Assembly (NCBI GenBank): GCA_050248955.1
Contig: JBFWRK010000001.1
Coordinates: forward strand, 248,001 to 312,000
Length of the DNA stretch: 64,000 nt
Direction of reading: 5' to 3'
Source of the DNA: JBFWRK01 sp050248955
GTDB lineage: Bacteria > Actinomycetota > Acidimicrobiia > Acidimicrobiales > Ilumatobacteraceae
Below, in pieces: positions 24,237 to 32,781 of this stretch (positions are counted from its first letter, which is position 1; the number at the start of each line of letters is the position of its first letter). The translations under genes and the position numbers were made by a program. The notes under the pieces are model-generated. The model was not told where the DNA came from and did not search any database. It worked only from the letters and a program-made list of their open reading frames with translations.

Positions 24237-25702
24237 GAGAGGACTCCTGGGACGTGAGGGGCTCGCGGCACGGTGACGCGTCTCCCGAGGGGTAGCCAGA
24301 GGTGGACGAAGGCGATCATGGCGGCGAGGACACCGATGTTCCCGAACGGGAACTGCAGGATCGAGTCGAACAGGGAGTTCGACGTGAGGAACAGAAGCTG
24401 GACCGCCGTCACCGCTTGGAGCGGGATGCCGAGTGCCATCGGGAGGTGGCGCCGGTTGAGTCGGTCGAGCGCGGCGATGACGACGCCGGTGACGATGCTC
24501 CCGCCGACGACGCCGAGCATCCCGAAGTCGGCGTAGAAGTTGGAGATGTAGCTCCCGTTCGCGTTGCCCTGCACCTCGGCGTTCGGGAAGATGCGCTGCT
24601 GCACCTCCGCGGTGATCGCCACGTTCGGCCCGGTCGCGAACTTGCCGATGTTCGGCAGCGTCCTGCCGGCGAGCAGCTGGTCGAGGTCCTCGTCGACGAA
24701 CGCGATGTAGTTGTAGTGGACGTTCGGCGGGACGCGCAACATGCGCTCACCGATGCCCGAGGCAATGGCGGCGTTCGAGTTGAGCGGTGAGTTCGACAGC
24801 CGGGTCACGGCGAACGGGAAGCCGACGAAGAGCACCGCGACGAGCAGCAGCGACCGCCACCGCAGCGAATTCCGATGGGCGATCCACACGGTCAGGAACA
24901 GCACGAGCAGGAGCCGGCCGACCGGCGACTTCTCGGTCGTCACGGCCGCCGCGAACACGGCCGCGAGGAACACGATCGAGAAGCGCACGAAGCGCACGAA
25001 GCCGGGGTTGCGCAGCAGCTGGATCAGGAGCACTGCGCTCGCCGCGGGGAGCACGATGTCGCGCACCGCACCGAAGAGGTATGACAGGAGCGGCGATGAC
25101 AGCCGGGTCAGCGCCTGCTCGCGGGCGAGCGCGAGGTCGGAGCTGCGGGCCCCGCTCAGCACCTCGACCAGCGGCAGCACCGGCGCGAGCACGACGTAAG
25201 CACCGAGGACGAGCAACCCGACGAGCGCGAGTGCGCGCGCGACCTTGTCGACCGATCGGTCGGACACGCCCGGACCGGACCAGTCCGCCGACGCCGTGCT
25301 CGGCACGAACGCGAGAACGGCGGTGGTGAGGACGAACGCGATGCACACGCTGGCGAGGAACATCGCCGCTGATCGCTCGCGGGCGTGCTCGCCGAAGACG
25401 CTCGGTGTGCCGATGAGCATGGTCAGCTCGAAGCCCAGGACGTAGATGCCGCCGAGCTTGAACGTCCGCAGGTCGAACGGAACTGGTCGGGAAGCGACGA
25501 GCGCGCCGACGAGCAGTGCCGTCGCCTGGATCGCTGCGTAGGCGAAGACGTTTGCCTCGTCGACACCAGTGGTGACCGCATCCCCGACGAGCACCACGAG
25601 GGGGAGACCGACGATCACCGAGACCACGGTGGTCGGATCGAGCGGACCGGGCGATGATCGCCGCAGGGAACGCAGCTGGGCGGAGGGCGAGGACATCGTC
25701 AT
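24233..25702 (-). CDS. wzy: O-antigen/polysaccharide polymerase (Wzy-like)
   Basis: The 489-residue protein has about twelve hydrophobic segments and one large loop (about residues 315-400) between late helices, containing NANGSYISNFYADFGMLGVVGG. This loop with Gly-Asn-x-Asn/Ser-x-x-Asn and aromatic-Asp-Phe-Gly is characteristic of a group of O-antigen polymerases. It would join repeat units at the outer face of the membrane. It is the first gene of the minus-strand operon with hisH, hisF and a GNAT, and divergent from a flippase at 25795. ATG at 25702 and at 25696 are both possible starts; a TAGCAT box lies at 25715-25720 on the minus strand. A different ligase/polymerase-type protein is encoded at 31420. 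Confidence 0.82.
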   Translation of the reverse strand: MTMSSPSAQLRSLRRSSPGPLDPTTVVSVIVGLPLVVLVGDAVTTGVDEANVFAYAAIQATALLVGALVASRPVPFDLRTFKLGGIYVLGFELTMLIGTPSVFGEHARERSAAMFLASVCIAFVLTTAVLAFVPSTASADWSGPGVSDRSVDKVARALALVGLLVLGAYVVLAPVLPLVEVLSGARSSDLALAREQALTRLSSPLLSYLFGAVRDIVLPAASAVLLIQLLRNPGFVRFVRFSIVFLAAVFAAAVTTEKSPVGRLLLVLFLTVWIAHRNSLRWRSLLLVAVLFVGFPFAVTRLSNSPLNSNAAIASGIGERMLRVPPNVHYNYIAFVDEDLDQLLAGRTLPNIGKFATGPNVAITAEVQQRIFPNAEVQGNANGSYISNFYADFGMLGVVGGSIVTGVVIAALDRLNRRHLPMALGIPLQAVTAVQLLFLTSNSLFDSILQFPFGNIGVLAAMIAFVHLWLPLGRRVTVPRAPHVPGVLS

Positions 25703-25794
25703 GACCAGCGGCCGATGCTACCCACTCCCGGCTGCGACGGACCGGGCGGCCTACACTGACTGCTCCATTGCCGAGCATCGCCAAGTGAGGTGCA

Positions 25795-27270
25795 GTGACG
25801 ACGGAGGTCTCGCCTCCCACCGCCGGCAGAGCGCTTGCCATCCTCGGTAGCTCCTCGCTGATCACCGTGATCGCGGGTATCGCCTCGGCCAAGGTCGCGG
25901 CGCTGCTGATCGGGCCGAGCGGCGTCGGTCTCGTCGGTCTCGTGCAGGGCATCAGCGCGATCGTCGCGGCGTTGATCGAGCTCGGTCTCGCGTCCGCGAT
26001 CGTCCGTGCGTTCGCCACCACCGCTCGGCACCAGGGATGGTCGCTCGCGTCGCTCGGGACCACCGCGCGTCGAGCTGTCCTCCTCGCCGGTGTGGTCGTC
26101 ATCGCGTTGGCGGGCGCGCTCGCTCCGATCCTGACGGCGCCCATCCTCGGGGACGATCGCCAGTCGCTCGATCTCCTGCTCGCCGCGGCCGCCGGCGTGC
26201 CGGTCGCCCTCACCGCGATCGAGAACGGGTTGCTGATCGCGGCGCACCGGGTCAGGGCCGTCGCGCGCGCCGCGGTGTGCGTGGCCTTCGTCAGCCCGCT
26301 CGTGAACCTCGCGTGGTTCGCGACGCTGAAGGAGGACGGCGTCGCTCCAGGAGCGGTCTGTAGCGCGATCGCCGTGTTCGGACTGACATCGCTCATCCGC
26401 CGTCGTGAGCTCGGTGAGCCCGCGCTCGACAGCGACAGCGAACCGGCGGCTCCAACCTCGAGGCGTATGCGAGCGGCACTCCTCCGGGACGGAGTTCCGG
26501 TGATGGCCTCCGCGATGGTCGGGGCGGCCGCGGTGCTCCTGCTCCCGGTGATCGTGGCCGGCCGCCTCGGACGTGAAGGCGTCGGCTTCTACCGAGCCGC
26601 CAACGTCATCTCGCTCGGGTACACCGCTGCGGTCATCACCGTCATCGGTTCGGACTTCCTCCCTCGCGTCAGCCGCGTCAGTCACTCCGCCGAGGAGCTG
26701 CGCACGCTCGTCTTCAAGCAGATCAACCTCCTCGTGATGGTCCTCGTACCACTCCTCGCGCTCACCAGCGCGTTCCTGCCCTTCGCCGTCACGGTCCTCT
26801 ACCGCGACGACTTCGCGCCGACCGTGACGATCCTCGAGTGGCAGCTCGTCGGCGACCTCTTCCGGGTGATCGGTTCCGTGTTGGCGACAGCGGTCTTCGC
26901 TCGCTTCGGCGGCACCGCGCGTCTCGTGTCGGAGTCCGTTGGCCTCGCGCTGCTCGTGGGGTTGTCGACCTTCGGTCTGATCGTCGACGACATCCGCGGC
27001 CTCGGATGGGGCTTCCTCGTGACGTACATGATCTACGTCGTGCTGCTCTGGCTCCTGCTCGGCCTCAACCGCGGCGGTGCAGAAGCCAGGAGCTGCGTCG
27101 GGGTGATGCTCGCCGGAGCGTTCGCCGCCTCGCTCCCGCCGCTGTGCGTCCACGTGTTGGGCAACGACTCGTTCCGTCGGATCGGCATCGTCGTCGCGGT
27201 GGCGTGGGTCGCCCCGCTCGCCGTCCGCTACCGGCGCCGCCGCGCCGCGCCTGCGCTCGACGAGCTGTGA
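25795..27270 (+). CDS. wzx: Wzx-like polysaccharide flippase
   Basis: The 491-residue protein has about 13 hydrophobic segments and begins with LAILGSSSLITVIAGIASAKVAA, a pattern of enterobacterial WzxE/O-antigen translocase-type flippases (first helix followed by GPSGVGLVGLVQ). The middle shows GREGVGFYRAAN and a second similar half starting near residue 225. It would flip a lipid-linked repeat unit. The GTG at 25795 has GTGAGG about 5 nt before it. A TACACT box at 25752-25757 could be its promoter. It differs in sequence from the flippase at 15818, which suggests two separate repeat-unit export routes. The gene converges on wzz with a hairpin between them. Confidence 0.84.
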   Translation: MTTEVSPPTAGRALAILGSSSLITVIAGIASAKVAALLIGPSGVGLVGLVQGISAIVAALIELGLASAIVRAFATTARHQGWSLASLGTTARRAVLLAGVVVIALAGALAPILTAPILGDDRQSLDLLLAAAAGVPVALTAIENGLLIAAHRVRAVARAAVCVAFVSPLVNLAWFATLKEDGVAPGAVCSAIAVFGLTSLIRRRELGEPALDSDSEPAAPTSRRMRAALLRDGVPVMASAMVGAAAVLLLPVIVAGRLGREGVGFYRAANVISLGYTAAVITVIGSDFLPRVSRVSHSAEELRTLVFKQINLLVMVLVPLLALTSAFLPFAVTVLYRDDFAPTVTILEWQLVGDLFRVIGSVLATAVFARFGGTARLVSESVGLALLVGLSTFGLIVDDIRGLGWGFLVTYMIYVVLLWLLLGLNRGGAEARSCVGVMLAGAFAASLPPLCVHVLGNDSFRRIGIVVAVAWVAPLAVRYRRRRAAPALDEL

Positions 27271-27292
27271 CCCGACGAGCCGTCGTGGTCAC
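27267..27292. terminator. Hairpin between convergent wzx and wzz genes
   Basis: GTGACC-CGACG pairs with CGTCG-T-GGTCAC: an 11-bp stem with one bulged T and a 3-nt AGC loop. It overlaps the wzx stop codon and ends 8 bp before the wzz stop, so it could act on both strands. No U-tract follows, as is common in actinobacteria. Confidence 0.5.
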
Positions 27293-27299
27293 ACGGGCG

Positions 27300-28469
27300 T
27301 CAGGTCTGCGCGAGCAACGGGCGGCGCGCCCATTCGAGCTCGGCGGCCGGGACGTCCCACAGCACGACGCCGAGGACGTTCACCCGGCGCGCATCGAGGT
27401 CGGCGAGGATCGTCGCCAACTGCGCGTCCGTCGTTCGCCCACCTCGCGTGAGGACGACCGCTTGGCCCTCGGTCAGCGCGCCGGTGCCCCGACGGATCGT
27501 CAGACCGTCTTCCGACTGCAGCGCCGCGCCGAGGTCGCTCGGCAGCTCGCTCGGATCGGCGTCGCTCACACCGGCCACCGCCGTCGGATCGCGGCGAGCG
27601 GCGAGTCGTGCCTGCAGTGCGGCGAGCTCATCGGGGTCTGCACCCCTGCGGCCGAACACTCCCAGGATGGGCACGCCGCCGGCAATCCGCTCCACGTCGG
27701 CCCGCGAACGGATCCGGTGGTCGACCGAGTTCAGCAGGAGCGCCAAGCCGATGCCGGCCATCGCGCCGAGCAGGGCGCCGATCAACCCGAAGACGACCCA
27801 CCCGCTCGACGAGGACGGCGCCGCCGGCTCGACGATCACGGGGTCGGTGAGGCCGGAGTCGTACTGCTCGGCGTTCGTCGTTGCCGCGTTGGCCCGTTCG
27901 CTCGCCTGGAGCAGTCGATCGAACAGCTGGATCCGTTCGCCTTCGAGCGTGAGCGATGAGCCGGACGACGCGCTGAGCTCGGTGTTGACCTGGTCGAGGC
28001 GTTCGCCGAGCTGGGTGAGCTGCTGCTGTTCGAACGCGGCCTGCTCGGAGTAGCGCGCCCGGTCGACGGCTCGACGAGCTTCGACGAACGCGGTGCCAGA
28101 GCTGACGGCGAGCTCCTCCGCCTCCGCTGCGGTCTCGCCTTCGGCGCTGACGATGATCGCGTTGCCGGCCACGTCTGCCTTCACGGTCACGGATTCGTGG
28201 AGCTCGCCGGCGAACGTCCGGATGTCGGCGGCGAACCGGGCCGCCTCGACGCTGGCGCGCAGCTCGACCGGCGCGCTGACGTTCTCGGGGAGGATGACGT
28301 TCGACTGGACGATGTTGATCGTCGCCTCGGCCTCGAAGTTGCCGCCTGACGTGGTTTGGCGGCCGTACCAGGCGCCGAGCAGCGCCAGCGCGACGATGCA
28401 CGCGGCAACGAGCACCCGGCGCCGCGCGATCGCTCGGACGAGGTCCTCGTAGGTCGGCTGTTCGCCCAT
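27300..28469 (-). CDS. wzz: Wzz-type chain-length regulator with degenerate kinase-like tail
   Basis: The 389-residue protein has a first membrane helix at about residues 20-40, an extracellular alpha/beta region with coiled-coil character (about 135-200), and a second helix at about 228-252. The cytoplasmic tail continues for some 135 residues: DHRIRSRADVERIAGGVPILGVFG resembles the linker before the kinase domain in single-chain BY-kinases, and VVLTRGGRTTDAQLATILAD followed by VNVLGVVLWD resembles the end of such a kinase. The Walker A and A' motifs between are missing, so it is probably a non-catalytic remnant. Wzz proteins set polymer length with Wzy. ATG 28469 is preferred over the in-frame start 39 bases upstream because GGAAGGA lies about 4-5 nt before it. 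Confidence 0.83.
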   Translation of the reverse strand: MGEQPTYEDLVRAIARRRVLVAACIVALALLGAWYGRQTTSGGNFEAEATINIVQSNVILPENVSAPVELRASVEAARFAADIRTFAGELHESVTVKADVAGNAIIVSAEGETAAEAEELAVSSGTAFVEARRAVDRARYSEQAAFEQQQLTQLGERLDQVNTELSASSGSSLTLEGERIQLFDRLLQASERANAATTNAEQYDSGLTDPVIVEPAAPSSSSGWVVFGLIGALLGAMAGIGLALLLNSVDHRIRSRADVERIAGGVPILGVFGRRGADPDELAALQARLAARRDPTAVAGVSDADPSELPSDLGAALQSEDGLTIRRGTGALTEGQAVVLTRGGRTTDAQLATILADLDARRVNVLGVVLWDVPAAELEWARRPLLAQT

Positions 28470-28526
28470 GTCATCCTTCCCGCTGAGCAGTGCGATGTCG
28501 CCCAGCAACGACGCTCGCTGCGAGCG

Positions 28527-29498
28527 TCATCCGTTGCGCTGGATCCAGATCGAGCTCGGGTGGATCACGCCGGCTCGGGACAGGCTGGGCACCGCCCGAC
28601 CGAGGTGCTCGGGAGCGTAGTGAGCCATCCAGAAGGACGCGAGCCGGATCGAGAACTCGCTGTTGAACATCAGGAACGCCCGCAGCATCGCGACCTCGTT
28701 CCAGAACATGTGCTCGCGCAGGATGATGTCCGGATCGACGAACTCGAACGGCAACGGGATGTCGTGCACGTGGACGACGACGCCGGGACGCAGCCGCGGG
28801 AGCACCTCGAGGAACAGGAAGCTCGTGTCGCTCCCGGTCTTCACGACGTGCGTCGAGTCGATGAAGAGCACGTCGCCCGGTCCGAGTGCGTCGAAGACGG
28901 CCATGTCGACGTCCTGCACCAGCGAGCGGAGCACCTCGACCTGGACGCCGGGCGACGCGAGTGCATCGAGGCCGTGCCACCTGAACGGCTCGACGCAGGT
29001 CAGCGACGCGTTCACGCCATCCCGTGCGGAACGGGCGAGCGCCGCGGCCGTGTAGTGCGTTGACACACCGGAGCCGATCTCGACGACGCGGCTCGGGCGC
29101 GTCGCGCGGAGCCATGCGTAGAGGATCTCGGCGTCGGCGACGCCGTACCCCTCGCCCGACGACCGTTGCTCGAACTCCTCGTACGGATCGAGTGCCGCCA
29201 CCTCGGCGGCGAACGGGGCGAGCAGCTCGATCGCCGGGAGCTGTCCTTCGAGGGTCAGCTCGATGCCGCGCAGCTCCGATGGCTGCACGAGGAGGTCGCG
29301 GCGAGCGCGCAGCTCCCGCAACGACGGCACAGGGCTGTAGTAGTGCGCCGGGAGCACCTGCAACCCGGCCCATTCGAGGCGCGGTCCCCAGCGGTAGATC
29401 AGCTCGGTGTACCCCTGGCGGGCCGCCGCGCGGAAGCCGACCTGGCGGGCTTTGCGAGCCTTGCGACGTATGGCGCCAAGCGGCCCTGCTCTACCCAC
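28527..29498 (-). CDS. Class I SAM-dependent methyltransferase (Methyltransf_24 type)
   Basis: The protein of about 323 residues has a 130-residue N-terminal part and a Rossmann-fold methyltransferase core with VVEIGSGVSTHYTAAAL near residue 133 (motif I), CVEPF at strand 2 and GDVLFIDSTHVVKTGSD (an Asp-Ser-Thr-His motif seen in class I enzymes that use a metal). It probably methylates a sugar hydroxyl, but the substrate is unknown. The GTG at 29498 lies 9 nt after a TACCCT box at 29508-29513 on the minus strand; a longer frame from a TTG at 29537 is possible. It sits 57 bp upstream of wzz in the same direction and is divergent from the aminotransferase gene at 29595. Confidence 0.78.
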   Translation of the reverse strand: MGRAGPLGAIRRKARKARQVGFRAAARQGYTELIYRWGPRLEWAGLQVLPAHYYSPVPSLRELRARRDLLVQPSELRGIELTLEGQLPAIELLAPFAAEVAALDPYEEFEQRSSGEGYGVADAEILYAWLRATRPSRVVEIGSGVSTHYTAAALARSARDGVNASLTCVEPFRWHGLDALASPGVQVEVLRSLVQDVDMAVFDALGPGDVLFIDSTHVVKTGSDTSFLFLEVLPRLRPGVVVHVHDIPLPFEFVDPDIILREHMFWNEVAMLRAFLMFNSEFSIRLASFWMAHYAPEHLGRAVPSLSRAGVIHPSSIWIQRNG

Positions 29499-29594
29499 AG
29501 GTTCGAGAGGGTACTGCGGCCACGAAGAACGCAACAACCTTCGAGATTCGCCATGAGACCGCCGTGAGCCGCTCGGCGCGCCACAATGGACCTG

Positions 29595-30791
29595 ATGCGC
29601 GAGTCATTCCTGCCCTTCTCACCGCCGTTGCTCGGCGCTGACGAGATCGACGAGGTCGTCGACACCCTTCGGGGGGACTGGATCACCACGGGGCCGAAGA
29701 CCCGTCAGTTCGAGTCCGACTTCGCGAACTACGTCGCGAGCCCTGGAGCGCTCGCAGTCTCGTCCTGCACCGATGCGCTGCAGGTCGCACTGGCTGCGCT
29801 CGGCGTGGGGCCGGGTGACGCCGTCTTCACGACGACGATGACGTTCTGTTCCACCGTGCACGTGATCGAGCACGTCGGGGCGCACCCCGTGCTGGTCGAC
29901 ATCGACCCGGTGACGCTCAACATCGATCCGGACGCCTTGCGCACAGCGATCGGCGACACCGAGCGCGCCGGCGACTTCACGCCGAAGGCGATCATCCCCG
30001 TCCACTACGCCGGCCATCCGTGCGACATGGCGTCGATCGATTCGATCGCCGAGGCGAACGGCCTGCACATCGTCGAGGACGCCGCTCATGCCCTGCCGGC
30101 CACCGTCGACGGGAGGTTCATCGGCGACCCCAGCGCCCCGGCCGGCGTGACACGCGCGACCGCCTTCAGCTTCTACGCCACGAAGAACTTGACGACGGCG
30201 GAGGGCGGCATGTTGACCGGCCCCGACGACTTCATGGAGGAGGCTCGGCTGTGGAGCCTGCACGGCATGAGTCGTGACGCATGGAAGCGCTACGGCAAAG
30301 GAGGCTCGTGGTTCTACGAGGTGGTGCGCCCGGGCTTCAAGTGCAACATGACCGACATCCAGGCCGCGATCGGGCTCCATCAGTTGAAGCGCCTCGAGTC
30401 GATGCAGACGCGCCGCGGCGAGGTCGTGGCGGCCTACGACGAGCTGCTCGGTGATGTGCCCGAGGTGCAGCTGCCGGTCGAGCTCGCCGGGGTGAGCTCC
30501 GCTCGGCACCTCTACCCGATCCGCTTGCACCTCGACCAACTCGACATCGACCGCTCGGCGTTCATCGAAGAGATGGGTGCCTGCAACATCGGCACGAGCG
30601 TTCACTTCATCCCCGTCCACCTGCACCCGTACTACCGCGATCGGTACGGCTACGCGGAAGACGCCTTCCCGAACGCATGGCGCGAGTACCACCGGCTGGT
30701 CAGCCTGCCGCTCAACCCGCGCCTGACCGAACAGGACGTGATCGACGTCGCCGATGCCGTGAAGGCGATCGTCAGCGCGCATCGGCGCTGA
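29595..30791 (+). CDS. DegT/DnrJ/EryC1/StrS sugar aminotransferase
   Basis: The 398-residue PLP enzyme carries LPFSPPLLGADEIDEVVDTL at the start, a SSCTDALQVAL motif, VVxVHYAGHPCDM-type segment, VEDAAHALP and the PLP lysine Lys197 in FYATKNLTTAEGGM. It would aminate a keto group on a nucleotide-linked sugar. Among relatives it is closer to PglE/UDP-4-keto-type and ArnB-like enzymes than to the WbpE copy at 17806, but the substrate is open. The FlaA1-type dehydratase at 7289 could supply a 4-keto sugar. The ATG at 29595 follows CACAAT (29582-29587) by 7 nt; an ATG 9 bases upstream is an alternative. Eleven base pairs separate it from the initiating transferase. Confidence 0.87.
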   Translation: MRESFLPFSPPLLGADEIDEVVDTLRGDWITTGPKTRQFESDFANYVASPGALAVSSCTDALQVALAALGVGPGDAVFTTTMTFCSTVHVIEHVGAHPVLVDIDPVTLNIDPDALRTAIGDTERAGDFTPKAIIPVHYAGHPCDMASIDSIAEANGLHIVEDAAHALPATVDGRFIGDPSAPAGVTRATAFSFYATKNLTTAEGGMLTGPDDFMEEARLWSLHGMSRDAWKRYGKGGSWFYEVVRPGFKCNMTDIQAAIGLHQLKRLESMQTRRGEVVAAYDELLGDVPEVQLPVELAGVSSARHLYPIRLHLDQLDIDRSAFIEEMGACNIGTSVHFIPVHLHPYYRDRYGYAEDAFPNAWREYHRLVSLPLNPRLTEQDVIDVADAVKAIVSAHRR

Positions 30792-30802
30792 GCGCGATCG
30801 GC

Positions 30803-31423
30803 ATGGAACGTCCGGGCGAGTACCGAGGCAAGCGGGTGTTCGACGTCGTGGTCGCCGCGATCGCGCTGGTCGTGCTCTCACCGGTGCTGCTGGCTGCAGC
30901 GGCCGCCGTGCGATTCTCCTCGAAGGGACCGGCGCTGCACCGCGCCCGTCGAGTGGGGCGCGACGGGGAGCTCTTCGAGCTCCTGAAGTTCAGGTCGATG
31001 CGGGTGGGTGCCGCAGCGTCCGGCCCAGGCATCACGGCGCGAGGCGACAGCAGGATCACGGGCGTGGGCCGCGTACTCCGCTCGACCAAGATCGACGAGC
31101 TGCCGCAGCTGGTCAACGTGCTGCGCGGCGAGATGAGCATCGTCGGTCCGCGCCCCGAGGATCCTCGCTACGTGGAGTGGTACACGAACGAGCAGCGGGT
31201 GATCCTCAGCTGGCGCCCCGGCATCACATCGCCGGCGTCGCTGTCGTACCGGGACGAGGAGTCGATCCTGGCCGGTGCGGAGGATCTCGACGCCGCGTAC
31301 CGGACGGTCATGGCCGAGAAGATCGACATCGACATGCCGTACTTCCAGCAGCAGTCCCTGCGCGGCGATCTCCGGACGCTGTGGCGGACCGTCGCAGCCG
31401 TTGCGCGGCGAGGTCGGGGATGA
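30803..31423 (+). CDS. Initiating undecaprenyl-phosphate sugar phosphotransferase (short WbaP/WcaJ/PglC type)
   Basis: The 206-residue protein is the minimal catalytic form of the polyprenyl-phosphate hexose-1-phosphate transferases: a basic start (YRGKRVFD), one hydrophobic re-entrant helix (about residues 13-35), KGPALHRARRVGRDG, FELLKFRSMR, the STKIDELPQLVNVL segment and GEMSIVGPRPEDP. It transfers a sugar phosphate from a UDP-sugar to undecaprenyl phosphate and so starts repeat-unit synthesis. It is the only such enzyme in the window. It lies directly after an aminotransferase gene, as in loci where the first sugar is a di-amino sugar such as diNAcBac; that is inference. The ATG at 30803 is the only start near the conserved region. 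Its stop overlaps the next gene as ATGA. Confidence 0.9.
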   Translation: MERPGEYRGKRVFDVVVAAIALVVLSPVLLAAAAAVRFSSKGPALHRARRVGRDGELFELLKFRSMRVGAAASGPGITARGDSRITGVGRVLRSTKIDELPQLVNVLRGEMSIVGPRPEDPRYVEWYTNEQRVILSWRPGITSPASLSYRDEESILAGAEDLDAAYRTVMAEKIDIDMPYFQQQSLRGDLRTLWRTVAAVARRGRG

Positions 31424-32781
31424 CGCTGCTGACGCGCGACGAGTCGCTCTCGAGCGTCGACGCCACCGACCTCGACACTGCGTCGAAGCCGCCGCCGGCG
31501 CGGCCCTGGAAGATCCTCGCCGCAGCGGTGGGGATCTTGATCTGCACGAACGGGCCTGCCGTGTTCGTCTCCGTCCACGTGATGGGCGACCCGCTCAACG
31601 TGGACCACTGGGCGTGGGTGCTGCCGACCGCTGCGATCGGCACCGCCAGTCTGGTCGCGCTCGCTCGCCGGCCCGACCTTCGGCCGCTGATCGAACGGAC
31701 GCCGGCCTCCTTCGCTGCGATCGCCGCGCTCGTCGCGATGATCCTGCTCTCGAGCGTGTGGACCGTCATGCCCACGTTGACGCCCCTGCGGTCGCTGCTG
31801 CACGCAGGCGTGACGTTGTTCGGCATCTGGCTGGGCATCGAGCTCGATCGGCGCGAGCTGGTGGTCGCCATCTGCGCGGCGACCGCGTTTGCCGCCATCT
31901 TCAGCGGCGCGCTGGTCTGGCTGAAGCCGAACGTCGGGTTGATGCCGAAAGAAGTGGGCTTCGAGTACTGGGACTTCCAGTACTGGCGGGGGATGTACAG
32001 CAACCGGAACTCGCTCGGTCCGGTGGCCGGGCTCGGGATCGTCGCACTCGTCGGTCTCGTCCTCGTCGCGGGTTCCCGGCGACGTCTCGCGGTCCTCGTC
32101 GCCGTGCCGCTGATCGCGCTGCACGCCCTCCTGATCGACGGATCGCAGAGCGACACGGTGCTCATCGCGCTCGCCGCCTTCGCAGTCGGCTGCCTGATGT
32201 TGCCGTTCTTCCGGCTCTGCAAGGCCGCGCGCATCCCCGGGTGGGGTGTGGCCGCGGGGCTCGCGCTCACGGGCGTGGTCGCGTGGTTCGTCGTCTTCGC
32301 CAACTTCGCTCGCATCGCAGGCTGGTTCGGGAAGGACCCGACATGGTCGCTGCGCCGTCCGATCTGGGCGGACATCAGAGAGCTCGTCGCCGTACACCCG
32401 TTGCGGGGGTACGGGTTCTGGGCGTTCTGGGACCGACCTGATCTCGTGGCACCGACCTACGAGCGCATCGGCGTCGCGTACGGCAGCGCGCACAACAGCG
32501 TCCTCGAGATGGCGCTGGGCGTCGGGTGGCTCGGCGCCGCGTTGTTCGTCGCCGTGCTGCTCTGCGCCGTCGTTCGCGCCGGCATGTCGCTCTGGCGCGC
32601 ACCGAGCTACCTCACCGCGTGGTGGATGGGTGTGCTGGCGTTCCTCGTGGTCGAGAACATGAGCGAGAGCTTCGTGCTCTGGTACTCGTACATGTGGGTC
32701 CTGCTCGTCGCCGGCGCCGTCATGTGGCTCCCGGGGAAGGGTTCCGAGCGCATTGCGCTCACTGGCCCGGTCGTGACGTGA
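31420..32781 (+). CDS. O-antigen ligase/polymerase family membrane protein (Wzy_C type)
   Basis: The 453-residue protein has about eleven hydrophobic segments and one long periplasmic-type loop (about residues 310-365) between late helices. That loop contains WSLRRPIWADIRELVAVHPLRGYGFWAF and AHNSVLEMALGVGW, the pattern of the Wzy_C / O-antigen ligase family (WxxR...HP..GxG...HN). Members either polymerise repeat units or ligate the chain to an acceptor, and sequence alone does not tell which. Since another Wzy-like protein is at 24233, this one might be the polymerase of the second repeat unit or the ligase. It starts within the stop of the initiating transferase (ATGA) and its stop overlaps the next GT2 (GTGA). 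Confidence 0.83.
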   Translation: MTLLTRDESLSSVDATDLDTASKPPPARPWKILAAAVGILICTNGPAVFVSVHVMGDPLNVDHWAWVLPTAAIGTASLVALARRPDLRPLIERTPASFAAIAALVAMILLSSVWTVMPTLTPLRSLLHAGVTLFGIWLGIELDRRELVVAICAATAFAAIFSGALVWLKPNVGLMPKEVGFEYWDFQYWRGMYSNRNSLGPVAGLGIVALVGLVLVAGSRRRLAVLVAVPLIALHALLIDGSQSDTVLIALAAFAVGCLMLPFFRLCKAARIPGWGVAAGLALTGVVAWFVVFANFARIAGWFGKDPTWSLRRPIWADIRELVAVHPLRGYGFWAFWDRPDLVAPTYERIGVAYGSAHNSVLEMALGVGWLGAALFVAVLLCAVVRAGMSLWRAPSYLTAWWMGVLAFLVVENMSESFVLWYSYMWVLLVAGAVMWLPGKGSERIALTGPVVT

